Shown here: positions 16,194 through 25,496 of the stretch, in pieces | Layout: every line of letters begins with the position of its first letter | Numbering within the stretch: position 1 is the stretch's first letter | Assembly (NCBI GenBank): GCA_900544295.1 | Contig: UQUO01000008.1 | Span: 16,247-80,246, forward strand | DNA from: an uncultured Eubacteriales bacterium | Lineage (GTDB): Bacteria; Bacillota; Clostridia; Oscillospirales; Oscillospiraceae | Direction: 5' to 3' | DNA length: 64,000 nucleotides | The notes under the pieces: generated by a model | Told to the model about the DNA's origin: nothing | Seen by the model: only the letters and a program-made list of their open reading frames with translations | Databases searched by the model: none | Made by a program: the position numbers and the translations under genes

Positions 16194-18785
16194 TTACTCT
16201 TCCTCAATAAGGCGGTTGGTATCAGCGATGTCAACAACTACAGGAGTACCGATATCGATGATTTTCAGGATACGGACTGTGCCAACACCATCGATCTGCA
16301 TTTCGATAGGCTCCCAAATATTGAACGGATCGATATCGCCATATTCGTTCAGTGCCTCAACAATTCTATTTCTCAGCTGAATCGACAGCGCGCGGCCAGC
16401 CTGTATGTGGGCATTCCGGACAATCTGTGCAGCTTCGTGGACTTGATCAAGCAAATCCTGCAGAACCGTACTGCCGGTGATTTTAGCAATATGTTCCAGA
16501 TCTTCCCTGTAATACGGAGCGATAACATCGTCATCCAAAACCCAACCACGCACTGTAGGATATCCTTTTGTACAGCCAACAGACTGCAGCCGTTTAAATA
16601 TTTCCTCTGGAGTATAAAACAGTGTCTCGATTTCCAAAGCTTCCCGCCATTTGTTGGAAAGGGCACGCACTTCTCCCTTACCGGATCTTTCCAGGATGAT
16701 ATCTGCCATTTCCTTGATCAAGTCGCGGTCCGATTCGCGGACAACAACAAAATCTCCCAGCTTCAGCTCTGCAGGAAGCTTTTTATCTTCCTCGCGGAGT
16801 TTGTCGGCATCATTCACTATGATATTGGTTGCAGATAACAGCTGATGACCCGTACGATAGAATGCAAGGTATCCTCCTACAAAGTTGACAGGGATGGCTT
16901 CAATCGTTTCAGCAGCGGCCTTCTGACCACCGCGGGCAATGTACTGCCGATACTTATTCTCCCTGAGAATCAATTCGATTTCTTCGTATTCATCCGTCTG
17001 AGGAGTAGATTCGGATACAACAGGTTTCGGATTGAAACGGGTTGTGGAAATTTGCACTTTGTCCGTTGCAAAGGATTGTTCGATTACCTGACGATTCCGG
17101 GAGTTATCCAGTGCGGCACCCCATTTCGCCATGGAATAATTCTTCCAGCCTTTTTCGTAATCGTACATTAAGACGGTATAGCTTTGGGTGTTAAAGCTGT
17201 ACAGAATTTTTCTCATGATGGCACGTTTCAGCCACCCCACCACTATTGTGGCAGAGAATTGTGTACACTGAGCCGGATAATATTCGGCAGGATGAAGAAT
17301 ATACACCTGAGTGGTTAGACGGTTTCTCCGGCACCACATTTGCCAATATGCCTGGACATGGGATTTCTCAGTTCGCTCGGGCACAACAATACAAATACTC
17401 TTGTATTTTTCGCTGCGCAGTCTCGCTGCAAGCGCATCGTGTTTAGGTAACACATATCCTTTTGTAAAAACAGCCTTCAGACAATCAATAACAGTAGAAT
17501 AGTCTTCGTAGGTTTTGGGCGCAATATAGTTCTTCTCCGAAGACAATATGGATCTACACTCTTCAAGTGTGTTTCGGGCCTGGGAGATTTGGGACTCATC
17601 AAACGGTACAATTTCCCGGAGAGCAGTAAACGCAAGTGAATACAGCCGATCAAACAGTTTCAGCATTTGCGCAGAGAGTGTCTGTGCCTCTCCTTTATGG
17701 AAAGACAGTTTCCTGATAGCAGTGCTGATTTCATTGCCATCCGAAATTAAGTGGTCAACCACCCGTCTGGCACAATGCTTTGTTTTCTGATCCGAAGACA
17801 GCGGCACAGCATCATACAGTTTATCCGTAATACTGGTTTCGTCCCACCGCCACAAATTGAAGTTACGGTTCAGGAAGGGCTGCAGATCAAAGGAATTAAC
17901 AATATCCGTAACACAGGTGATCGGCACGCCCAACCTCATCAACTCATCCAGCGCATCCAGCTGCGAAAGAAGAACACTGGCATTGGAACCATCAATAATA
18001 ATGGACTGAATAGGATGGCCTTTATGTGCCATTTCGGCAATCGCGTACAGATCAGATGCCAGCACTATAGCGGGGGTACCACCCAATTGCCCAGCACCAA
18101 CATTCCTCACATTTCCTTCATAATCTGCCTGACCAATCAGCAAAAGATCCTTTATACTGCGACCGAATAATTCACATCCAGCGATTTGTTCCTTTGTGTT
18201 TATGATTGATGTCATATTTACAATGGAACTGTCCATATGAGTTTTGTAATCAGTCAGCAGTTTCAAGTATTGTTTTTCGGGTGTGCTGGTAGATAACTTT
18301 TTCCGCGCCTCCTTCTCCTCTGCACTGAAAACCGCATATTTGCTGGTTTTCTTGGCATTGGTTTTCTGGAAAAGCGGGAAGAGTTCAATAGGAGCAATAT
18401 AATCCAGATCTGCCAAACGGATTCTCATGCATTTTTTGTCACCATGCTCTTCCATTCTGACAAATTCAACTACTGCCTTACCAAATCGAAGCTTTTCTCC
18501 TGGTTGAAATTTTTCCGGATCATATGCACGCTCAATTCGGCCTTCGGAAATGTTATACAGCAACTTAACCAAGGTGAAGATAAAAATAGATTGGATGCGT
18601 TCCGGAAAAACCATTATATTGAATTTTCCTTGGCATTCAAGCATCCGATCCAGCATCAACACGCTGGCTTTGATAATAGGAGGAACACCTACAGGCCGGG
18701 ATGCATCTCCAAGGGACAGACTGATCCCGTCAAAGCTGCTCTCGCGGGATAACAGTTGCTCTATATATTCATTCCAATCCAACAT
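16194..18785 (-). CDS. drmE: Class 2 DISARM protein DrmE
   Basis: 863 residues. It matches in size and context the DrmE protein that marks class 2 DISARM. The N-terminal part (SLGDASRPVGVPPIIKASVLML, then PERIQSIFIFTLVKLLYNI) and the position in the operon support this. I see no nucleotide-binding or nuclease motif I can trust, and DrmE function is unknown. AAAGGAGGAG precedes ATG 18785. It follows the AIPR gene by 20 bp. Confidence 0.85.
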   Translation of the reverse strand: MLDWNEYIEQLLSRESSFDGISLSLGDASRPVGVPPIIKASVLMLDRMLECQGKFNIMVFPERIQSIFIFTLVKLLYNISEGRIERAYDPEKFQPGEKLRFGKAVVEFVRMEEHGDKKCMRIRLADLDYIAPIELFPLFQKTNAKKTSKYAVFSAEEKEARKKLSTSTPEKQYLKLLTDYKTHMDSSIVNMTSIINTKEQIAGCELFGRSIKDLLLIGQADYEGNVRNVGAGQLGGTPAIVLASDLYAIAEMAHKGHPIQSIIIDGSNASVLLSQLDALDELMRLGVPITCVTDIVNSFDLQPFLNRNFNLWRWDETSITDKLYDAVPLSSDQKTKHCARRVVDHLISDGNEISTAIRKLSFHKGEAQTLSAQMLKLFDRLYSLAFTALREIVPFDESQISQARNTLEECRSILSSEKNYIAPKTYEDYSTVIDCLKAVFTKGYVLPKHDALAARLRSEKYKSICIVVPERTEKSHVQAYWQMWCRRNRLTTQVYILHPAEYYPAQCTQFSATIVVGWLKRAIMRKILYSFNTQSYTVLMYDYEKGWKNYSMAKWGAALDNSRNRQVIEQSFATDKVQISTTRFNPKPVVSESTPQTDEYEEIELILRENKYRQYIARGGQKAAAETIEAIPVNFVGGYLAFYRTGHQLLSATNIIVNDADKLREEDKKLPAELKLGDFVVVRESDRDLIKEMADIILERSGKGEVRALSNKWREALEIETLFYTPEEIFKRLQSVGCTKGYPTVRGWVLDDDVIAPYYREDLEHIAKITGSTVLQDLLDQVHEAAQIVRNAHIQAGRALSIQLRNRIVEALNEYGDIDPFNIWEPIEMQIDGVGTVRILKIIDIGTPVVVDIADTNRLIEEE

Positions 18786-18805
18786 AAGGGCTCCTCCTTT
18801 TGTGT

Positions 18806-20845
18806 TTATACGGTAAAGCCTTTCTCAAATGCTGCCTTATATGCCTTAATAGCGTGTGTTGCCTGCTTAATGCTGGGTTTTTGCCCCCGTCCAATCAGAC
18901 TGCCAACAGAGAACAGAAGGCTGCGCTGCCATGGCTGGAAGTTTTTGGTTTCCTTTGCCCAACGGGACAGTGCAAACCAGGTTTCTGCAGAAACAGCAGC
19001 CACTTCATCAATCAAGGCCTGCTCTTCTTCAGTGAGAGAATCAATGTTGACGGGCGCTGGGGTAGTGACGGAAGAAGGCCGGGCTACGGACACAAGCTCA
19101 CTTTCCAGCCCACTGCTCAGATCGTAACTGTAGTCCCTGATAAGCACCCAGCACTTTTCTTTTTTACACCACTCGCTGACATTAGCACCGCCGGGAGGAT
19201 TGACAATCAACTTCTGTACAAATCTGGATATCGCAACAATCTCCGCCTCCAACGCAGGAGTCAATCCTTGTTCTTTCCATATACGCTCCAAATCAATGCG
19301 CTGGGCGGTTTTATGTGAGAGAAATGCCAATGTATAAGTTACAATGTTCGCTCTGTAACCGCCGTACTGTTGTTGCTGAACCAATTTCTCTGTTCTGCGG
19401 AACAGAATGGCTTTTGCAATCAGATTGCGGTAGTAAGCTTCATCCGGAACAAATCCCTTTCGCTCCTTCAAGCGAAGCATAAACTTATGGAAGTTCTTCT
19501 GGGCACCTTCACTGACCTGATACGGCAACTGATCCCAGGTATTCTCGTATTTCGCAAGGTCTGTTTTTGTGAACAACGGATGCGTCTCTTTGTATTCTTT
19601 CTTGCGTTTGGGCGTGGATTCGCGGGTCAGCATATCTGCATACTGACCACGGGCACGTTCGTAGAACCAGTTCTGGGGTTTCATGCCGCCCTGTGCTGGT
19701 GCCCAAATCGTTCTGGACAGTTCCTCTATTCTTCTGTGGAACGGATCATTGGCAGAAAAGTCGGCAACCTGAATTTTGTTCTGGGTATTAGCAAATGTGG
19801 AGATGCGGGGAACAATCACATCCATATCTTCTGCAGAGCCAATGACAGAGAGTTTCATCTGAACAAACACTTTTGAAAGATCAACACCCAGTTTTTTGTC
19901 GTTCCATGCGTTAAAAATGGAGGCTGTGGTCTGACCACCGTTGACAATCTGCATATCGCGGATTCGCTTGATAGACGGTTTCCCGTTTTCGTCACGGACG
20001 ATTTCTACACTTTCGGCAGTAACAGAGATACCGTTGTTATAAGCAAGGAACATATCCGGCTCGTCGCGCAGGGTGTCGCGGATGCCCTTGTTGACACCAC
20101 CCTTTACCTGAAGGAAAGATCTGACATTCTTTTCCAGAAGCCGATCCCGGAATTCGCTATACAACGCAGCCAACAATTCGCCGTTGATAATTGCAAGATA
20201 TACACTATACTTGTTGCTGGTGTTGTTTTCAATGCAAGGGATTGTTGTCTGGAATTTCTCTTCAAAATCAATTTCAATGGTTTCCCGCATTTTGCCGGAA
20301 GTGACACAGCGATACAGCCGGTCAATATCCCAAAGAGCGAAAGAGACTTCTGCACCACTGATCGTAATATTCTTGAGCGCAATTGGCTTAACCAACCCAT
20401 TGGTCAACGCACAAATACGGACATTTTTAATACTGTTCTTATTTTGAAAAACAGAAATTGCGAACTCGTAAGTATCGTTATCTCTCTGGAATGATGTATA
20501 CAGGTCATTAACAGCCCGATGATACAGCTGTATTGCCCGCTTAATTGCGGAATCAATATCGGTCTGGGAAACAGATCGGGGCATCTCAGTGTCGGAGTAG
20601 ATGCTGACAAAGATATCCACAGATTCAAAATCTTCAGAAAATGCGTATGCGTTCATCTGCAAACCACGATCCCGGAAGGGGCAGATGACAGGGCCCGTAA
20701 CCTCACCAGCCTCTTCCAGATATTCCAACATAACAGCGGTCAGAAAATCATCGGTGGTCCAACCGCTGGTTTCAGTATCACTGGCACAAAGGACCTCTTC
20801 TCTGAAGCTTTTATAAAAATCGTCAAGCGTTTGATTTTTAGCCAT
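18806..20845 (-). CDS. AIPR-family (abortive infection phage resistance) protein
   Basis: 679 residues from ATG 20845 (AAGGAAG 8 bp upstream). The AIPR core is clear: MFLAYNNGISVTAESVEI, then RDMQIVNGGQTTASIFNAW, then the FANTQNKIQVADF segment. AIPR proteins occur in abortive-infection and restriction-linked loci, with an unclear biochemical role. The start overlaps the stop of the methyltransferase gene by 8 bp, so it is translated with the DISARM operon. It is not one of the standard DISARM genes. Confidence 0.88.
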   Translation of the reverse strand: MAKNQTLDDFYKSFREEVLCASDTETSGWTTDDFLTAVMLEYLEEAGEVTGPVICPFRDRGLQMNAYAFSEDFESVDIFVSIYSDTEMPRSVSQTDIDSAIKRAIQLYHRAVNDLYTSFQRDNDTYEFAISVFQNKNSIKNVRICALTNGLVKPIALKNITISGAEVSFALWDIDRLYRCVTSGKMRETIEIDFEEKFQTTIPCIENNTSNKYSVYLAIINGELLAALYSEFRDRLLEKNVRSFLQVKGGVNKGIRDTLRDEPDMFLAYNNGISVTAESVEIVRDENGKPSIKRIRDMQIVNGGQTTASIFNAWNDKKLGVDLSKVFVQMKLSVIGSAEDMDVIVPRISTFANTQNKIQVADFSANDPFHRRIEELSRTIWAPAQGGMKPQNWFYERARGQYADMLTRESTPKRKKEYKETHPLFTKTDLAKYENTWDQLPYQVSEGAQKNFHKFMLRLKERKGFVPDEAYYRNLIAKAILFRRTEKLVQQQQYGGYRANIVTYTLAFLSHKTAQRIDLERIWKEQGLTPALEAEIVAISRFVQKLIVNPPGGANVSEWCKKEKCWVLIRDYSYDLSSGLESELVSVARPSSVTTPAPVNIDSLTEEEQALIDEVAAVSAETWFALSRWAKETKNFQPWQRSLLFSVGSLIGRGQKPSIKQATHAIKAYKAAFEKGFTV

Positions 20846-22115
20846 TTTCATCTTCCTTTGCAAATAGTTCCATTAATGCAGTTGCTATACAATTTGCCAG
20901 GCGAACAGGTACAGCATTGCCGATTTGCTTGTATGCCAAAGTCCGGGAGGGTTTTCCTGATGCAGATTCAAAATAGTAGTTATCTGGGAATGTCTGGACT
21001 CTTGCAGCTTCCCGGGGCGTGAGTGAACGGTTTTGCCTGATGTCCGGATGAATATAGTAGTGACCATCACGACAGATATGTGCGACAACAGTCTGCGCAC
21101 AAGTAAGGTTTCCGGCAACAACTTTGAAGCGGTCAAGGAAACATTTGGTATTGTTATGCGTGCGCAGATGTTCAGGAAGATCGGTATATGCAACGCGGGT
21201 CATTGTTTTATTCCAGGTATCTACTACAATTCTGTAGATTTCCAGATCCTGCGAGGTATGCGGTCTGGCTTGATGGAATGTAACAGGCTCGGTATCATAT
21301 TCCTTAATTCCTGCGGCAGTCAGATATTTCCCCTTATACGGATTGGTTTCCACAGGCCTGACGGTGCCGCCACCGGCCTGAATAGACGGAAGATCGCAGA
21401 AGAGTTCGCCAACTTTATGGACACTGGTGATTTTTGCGATTTCAGGATAAAATCCTTTTTCGTCTTTGCCGAGTTTTCCAATGAGGATAATTCTTTTTCT
21501 GTTTTGCAGCACACCATAATCGGATGCATTCAGCGGCTGAAATTCGGTGCTGTACCCATACTCATGGAACAATTTCTGCATATTGTGAAAATGCAGCGTA
21601 CCATCCTCGTCCTTTGCAGATAACAGTCCCAAAACATTCTCAAATACAAAATACCGTGGACGATATTTCCGCAGAAATTCTGCATAATGTTTATACAGGT
21701 AATTCCGCTTGTCGCCCACCATCTTGGTTTCGGAGCGGGATCTGCCAGCCAGTGAATATGCCTGACAGGGGGGGCCACCAATGATTAAGTCCAGTTTCTG
21801 GCCGTCAAGCAGTTGGTCTACCTTTTTGAAAATCGCTGGAATCGTATCGCTGGAAATTTCATAATTCAAAACAGTATCCAAAACAGTCTGCGGAATATGA
21901 GAGTAAAACTCATTTCGGGTCATCTCACCACGCAGATACTGATTGTATAGTTCAATATTTCCATTGGCCTTCAGCCAATGAAATGCTGCTCGTGTTTTTA
22001 GTGTATAGCACGCCGCAACATCCATCTCCACATGGGCAACTGGCGAGTATCCTGCCTGGATAAAGCCCTCAGACAGTCCACCGGCACCGGCGAACAAATC
22101 CAAAAACCTTGGCAT
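20838..22115 (-). CDS. drmMII: DISARM C5-cytosine DNA methyltransferase DrmMII
   Basis: 425 residues from ATG 22115 with AGGTGG before it (a GTG at 22124 is possible). Motif I is FLDLFAGAGGLSEGF, motif IV GGPPCQAYS near residue 112 with the catalytic Cys, motif VI VFENVLGL, motif VIII QNRKRIILIG, and motif X YKQIGNAVP. It methylates cytosine to mark self DNA for DISARM. It is the first gene of the operon, and Vsr at the other end fits 5-methylcytosine repair. Confidence 0.93.
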   Translation of the reverse strand: MPRFLDLFAGAGGLSEGFIQAGYSPVAHVEMDVAACYTLKTRAAFHWLKANGNIELYNQYLRGEMTRNEFYSHIPQTVLDTVLNYEISSDTIPAIFKKVDQLLDGQKLDLIIGGPPCQAYSLAGRSRSETKMVGDKRNYLYKHYAEFLRKYRPRYFVFENVLGLLSAKDEDGTLHFHNMQKLFHEYGYSTEFQPLNASDYGVLQNRKRIILIGKLGKDEKGFYPEIAKITSVHKVGELFCDLPSIQAGGGTVRPVETNPYKGKYLTAAGIKEYDTEPVTFHQARPHTSQDLEIYRIVVDTWNKTMTRVAYTDLPEHLRTHNNTKCFLDRFKVVAGNLTCAQTVVAHICRDGHYYIHPDIRQNRSLTPREAARVQTFPDNYYFESASGKPSRTLAYKQIGNAVPVRLANCIATALMELFAKEDENG

Positions 22116-22191
22116 AGGCGCCACCTCTTCTATTCTTTTTTCTTTTTATACAATTATTGGTGTGCAATAAAGCGGACATATTGCTTCTTGC

Positions 22192-23094
22192 TCACCCAGA
22201 AATCCAATCACCCACCGAAACTGACCACTTCTCGATAAATGATCCGCCGTTTATTGCTGCGGTGAAAGGTTTTGTAAGGAATGCCTTGATCGTTTGCAAC
22301 ACCGTGCTGTAGTCATCGGTTTTGATATCCGTTTTACGGCAGAATGCCCGCCACTTTTTCTGCATGGCATCGTCGCCGTCAAAAGCGACGATCTGCTCAA
22401 ACTGTGCCACCGTAAAAGTATGGTTGCGGTTGGCAAAGGTCTTTCTCAGTGCCTCCGTCAGCACCGCTCCGTCAAAATCGAACTTGTTGGCCAGATAATA
22501 AATATCGTAGTAATCTTTCATGCGGCTGGAAAACTCCATCAGATTCAGGATCGCATCCAGTTTCTCCGCAATGGTGGTCTCCAGGGAATATGTATTGACC
22601 ACCGGAGCATCAAAACCTTCCAGCTGGGTGGGGATCTTCCGTTTTTCCTGTTTCGGAACGATGACATCGCCGATGCCGAAATCAATGCCGAAGGGTGTCC
22701 GGGTATTTTTAATCCTGGCCACTACCGTTGCACCCACACCGGCATATTTCTTGGTGACGGCGATCGGCGCAACGCTCTTGATCTCAAAGGTCACAAAATC
22801 ATTTTCGCTGGGAACGGAAATGATTTCCTCCAGCACCGCCTTGACCTGTTCCGGGGTATTGGGGACTTTGCGAAGCAAGAAGTCCACGTCCACAGTCACA
22901 CGGCTGTCGAAATCCGTAACCGCATACACAAACAGGCCGCCCTTCAGAACAAAGTTCTCGGCATACTTGGATTTTTCCAAACGACGCAGGAACTCTTCCT
23001 GACAGAATAGCTGCAGGCACAGCTGGTGACTTCTTCCGCTTGCAGCCGCTTTGTTTTTCAGTCTTGCCAGTACGGATGCTGCCATATCAGCCAT
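22192..23094 (-). CDS. abiEii: AbiEii/AbiGii-type nucleotidyltransferase toxin
   Basis: 300 residues. The nucleotidyltransferase signature is seen: VLKGGLFVYAV then VTVDVDFLLRK, and a later DFGIGDV. The C-terminal part carries ETTIAEKLDAIL and RMKDYYDIYYL. AbiEii toxins of type IV systems add nucleotides to RNA and halt growth upon infection. The start overlaps the antitoxin stop by 8 bp and has GGAGGTG upstream. It lies directly upstream of the DISARM operon on the same strand, so the two systems form a defence cluster. Confidence 0.9.
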   Translation of the reverse strand: MADMAASVLARLKNKAAASGRSHQLCLQLFCQEEFLRRLEKSKYAENFVLKGGLFVYAVTDFDSRVTVDVDFLLRKVPNTPEQVKAVLEEIISVPSENDFVTFEIKSVAPIAVTKKYAGVGATVVARIKNTRTPFGIDFGIGDVIVPKQEKRKIPTQLEGFDAPVVNTYSLETTIAEKLDAILNLMEFSSRMKDYYDIYYLANKFDFDGAVLTEALRKTFANRNHTFTVAQFEQIVAFDGDDAMQKKWRAFCRKTDIKTDDYSTVLQTIKAFLTKPFTAAINGGSFIEKWSVSVGDWISG

Positions 23095-23713
23095 TGAGAA
23101 GCACCTCCATCAGTTCGATAACTTTTTTATACACACGCAGCTTTTTAGCATATATGGAAAGGTTGTTCAGGTTCTTTTGGGGATCGTTTGCATAGGCATT
23201 CAGCGCCTTGGAAAACAGTTCCGTATCCAGCCGGGAGCGATACTTGAAGCAATCGCAGATCGTGCGCTCCCGGTCATATATAGGAAGCGTAACACCGTGG
23301 AAGTCCCCGGTGGTTTTTCCCAGTTCATACAGGTCCTGCTGAACAAAATAGGTTTGGACCGGCAGGGCATCCACATCCAGTTTTGCTCTGGATACGGAGC
23401 GGGGAACAGCAATAGACCATTTGCGCGGGGCAAAGTCACTGTATCCGTAATGGAACAGTGCAGACTCCACGCATACAATGCCTTGGGGAATCAGCGTTGC
23501 CAGCATCTGTTCCTCTGTCACATCACTCTGGGCTGCCATCTGATAATAGCCATGACGCACACGGTCCAGATATCCTGCATTGCACAGACTAACAACATCG
23601 ACTGCACGGATTCCGGCTGCTACAAAATCGGCAGATTTCGCAATGCCGCCCTTGCTCTTGATTACATTCCTTGCGGCTGCACGAAGATCCACGCAATCAC
23701 CTACTTTCAACAT
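23087..23713 (-). CDS. abiEi: AbiEi-type antitoxin and autoregulator
   Basis: 208 residues. The N-terminal winged helix-turn-helix (GGIAKSADFVAAGIRAVDVV, then GYLDRVRHGYYQM) matches AbiEi; the C-terminal domain (DRERTICDCFKYR) is the antitoxin part. AbiEi represses its own operon by binding inverted repeats, and such repeats flank the promoter here (23714-23820). No clear ribosome site precedes ATG 23713, so initiation may be weak or depend on a short leader. Confidence 0.88.
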   Translation of the reverse strand: MLKVGDCVDLRAAARNVIKSKGGIAKSADFVAAGIRAVDVVSLCNAGYLDRVRHGYYQMAAQSDVTEEQMLATLIPQGIVCVESALFHYGYSDFAPRKWSIAVPRSVSRAKLDVDALPVQTYFVQQDLYELGKTTGDFHGVTLPIYDRERTICDCFKYRSRLDTELFSKALNAYANDPQKNLNNLSIYAKKLRVYKKVIELMEVLLNG

Positions 23714-23820
23714 AAAATTCGCTCACACTTGAAGCTTCTGTGTGTTCTTATTTTATTATATCCATTCACCGACAAAAAACAACTAAAATTCGCACACACT
23801 TATTAAATAATTGTGTGCGA
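23714..23820 (-). promoter_or_regulatory. Promoter and operator repeats of abiEi-abiEii
   Basis: A perfect dyad TCGCACACA-N13-TGTGTGCGA lies at 23790-23820. The motif AAAATTCGC(A/T)CACACTT occurs as a direct repeat next to the start codon and inside the dyad. On the minus strand TTGTTT-N16-TATAAT (-10 at about 23757-23752) forms a promoter between the two copies. AbiEi-type repressors bind such paired sites. Confidence 0.65.
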
Positions 23821-23842
23821 GAATAAAATCAAAATTAAAAGG

Positions 23843-23876
23843 AATTCCGCACGGGGGAGCAGTCGTGCGGAATTTT
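23843..23876 (-). terminator. Rho-independent terminator of the DUF6076-like gene
   Basis: Stem AAATTCCGCAC with its complement around a loop of about 12 bp, followed on the minus strand by CCTTTTAATTTT. It lies 3 bp after the stop codon at 23879. Confidence 0.75.
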
Positions 23877-23878
23877 CA

Positions 23879-24814
23879 TCAAATACAGTTTTCTTCGTAA
23901 TCCCAGTCCTCGGTATACGCTCTATGCTCTTCCAGCCATGCCAGGAACTGCTCTGCGGAGATGCCGCCGGATTGATAATTCTTGCGCCAGCGAACCATTG
24001 CGGTATGCCATTCATCAAACTCGGTCTGGATATCCCAATTATCCGGATTGCGGTGTTTTCGCATCCGCCGGGCACTTTCAATCTGTTTTAAAGTCTTTTT
24101 TACAACATCTGCGTTAATACTTGCTTCGAAAGTTCTCTTGGGGCCATCTTCCCGGCAGGTCTTCTTTTTGTTGTAGGGGCTCACCCGGGTGCAGTACTCT
24201 GCATCGGAGCGGAGATAGGCAACAAAGTACCTGCCACAATTTTTACATTTGCGGATGTTGTATTGATTTATGATTAGAAAATGCAGTGAGGCGATGCAGA
24301 CATCCTCAATGGAGTTACATTGATATACAGTCAGAGGGGTATCGTAGATCTCGGTACCCGCGGCAAGATAGGCCCGCATACTGTGTTCAAAATAATCCAT
24401 GTCCTCCTGCGCCTCGATAAGATCCTCCAGGCAGTCATCTTCATGACCGTGCTTCCGTACCAGTTCGTGGCGGATCGGCGGGATCTGCAAACCTATCAGT
24501 TCCAGAAAATACATCAAACAAGGCACGGAGAAAAAAGCTTCATTATCAATGCCCAGATTCAGAAACTGGCGAAGCTGCCGATAGAACCAGGGGTTCTCGG
24601 ATATGCTGTCTGTATTATCAGCAAGGGCAATATAGGGATGGCAACTGTCAGCGATATTACTGGTAAGAGAAATGAAGTCCATAAAGGTCTCACCGACCTG
24701 TGCCTTCAAATTCATATTTTTATATGAATCCTGCAGATACTCTTCGTTGTATACAGTTGCACCTTCCGGTGCTTGTCCATTGCTGATGCCATTGCGGAAT
24801 GCAATTGTAAACAT
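23879..24814 (-). CDS. DUF6076-like protein with a C-terminal zinc-binding motif
   Basis: 311 residues, no signal peptide or membrane segment. The N-terminal 150 residues are acidic and helical. Residues about 200-230 hold KCKNCGRYFVAYLRSDAEYC followed by a further Cys, like the small zinc fingers in CGNR and DUF6076 proteins. The C-terminal 60 residues are basic, then acidic. The family name is a memory-based match. It stands alone between abiEi and a divergent small HTH gene; a defence or regulatory role is a guess from context. Confidence 0.6.
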   Translation of the reverse strand: MFTIAFRNGISNGQAPEGATVYNEEYLQDSYKNMNLKAQVGETFMDFISLTSNIADSCHPYIALADNTDSISENPWFYRQLRQFLNLGIDNEAFFSVPCLMYFLELIGLQIPPIRHELVRKHGHEDDCLEDLIEAQEDMDYFEHSMRAYLAAGTEIYDTPLTVYQCNSIEDVCIASLHFLIINQYNIRKCKNCGRYFVAYLRSDAEYCTRVSPYNKKKTCREDGPKRTFEASINADVVKKTLKQIESARRMRKHRNPDNWDIQTEFDEWHTAMVRWRKNYQSGGISAEQFLAWLEEHRAYTEDWDYEENCI

Positions 24815-24883
24815 AGGTTTTTCCTCCTGCGTTATGGATTACTATTGTCATTTTCTTCATAACGCTGCACCCTTCCTGGGGCC

Positions 24884-24912
24884 TTGACGTCATATACGTT
24901 ATGGATTATAAT
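24884..24912 (+). promoter_or_regulatory. Strong sigma-A promoter before the small HTH gene
   Basis: TTGACG, 17-bp spacer, TATAAT. The element CGTTATGGATTA occurs twice (near 24829 and overlapping the spacer at 24898), a possible operator. Confidence 0.75.
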
Positions 24913-24970
24913 GATACCGTAATCATTATATAACATCGCTTGCAGATGTGTCAAGATGGAGGTTAAGAAA

Positions 24971-25159
24971 ATGTGCAACAAAGATCTGAGAGACGAGATG
25001 CGAATCGCCAATGTCCGCCAATGGGAAGTCGCTGAGGCTATCGGGATCTCCGAGATGACTATGGTCAAATGGCTCCGCAGGGAGTTAGACGACAATAAGA
25101 AGGTGCTGATTCGTGAGGGCATTTCCAGAGTCGCACGGCAACACAAACAGAATACCTGA
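24971..25159 (+). CDS. Small helix-turn-helix DNA-binding protein (62 aa)
   Basis: Start ATG 24971 has GGAGG 9 bp upstream. The protein is almost entirely a helix-turn-helix: MRIANVRQWEVAEAIGISEM then TMVKWLRREL. Such one-domain proteins occur as excisionase-like or regulatory factors on phages and integrated elements. It is followed by a second small gene and a primase fragment, together the remnant of an element. Confidence 0.7.
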   Translation: MCNKDLRDEMRIANVRQWEVAEAIGISEMTMVKWLRRELDDNKKVLIREGISRVARQHKQNT

Positions 25160-25272
25160 CATGGGCATTGCCCGGCCACACGCCAGAATGCTGGATCTGG
25201 TCTTACCCCGAACGAGGCGGGGGCAAGAAATCGATAGGGGTAGTCTACCCTTTTCAAGAGAGGAGAGTTCGA

Positions 25273-25431
25273 ATGACAGCCAAAGAACGCCGGCGAGCCA
25301 ACCGGCGAAAGAAACATGAACGAGAAGCAATGCTGGAGATGCGGAATATGTGTGGTAATAAGGATTTGACTCCATACAATGCGATCCTGCAGATGCGAAC
25401 CAACGGAAAAGCAGAAATACGTTTGAAGTAA
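25273..25431 (+). CDS. Small basic protein (52 aa) of an element remnant
   Basis: AGGAGAG lies 7 bp before ATG 25273. The first 20 residues are very basic (MTAKERRRANRRKKHEREAM), the rest mildly polar. Unknown family; a nucleic-acid-binding role is plausible from charge alone. A hairpin with T-run follows its stop. Confidence 0.55.
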   Translation: MTAKERRRANRRKKHEREAMLEMRNMCGNKDLTPYNAILQMRTNGKAEIRLK

Positions 25432-25470
25432 CCACCTAACGTGCAAAGTGTTGTACGCGGTGGATTTTTT
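25432..25470 (+). terminator. Probable terminator after the 52-aa gene
   Basis: CCACC and CGT pair with ACG and GGTGG around a loop, followed by ATTTTTT. The stem is short and bulged, so efficiency may be modest. Confidence 0.5.
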
Positions 25471-25496
25471 ATGCCCATTTTCAGGAGGAAAAAGAT

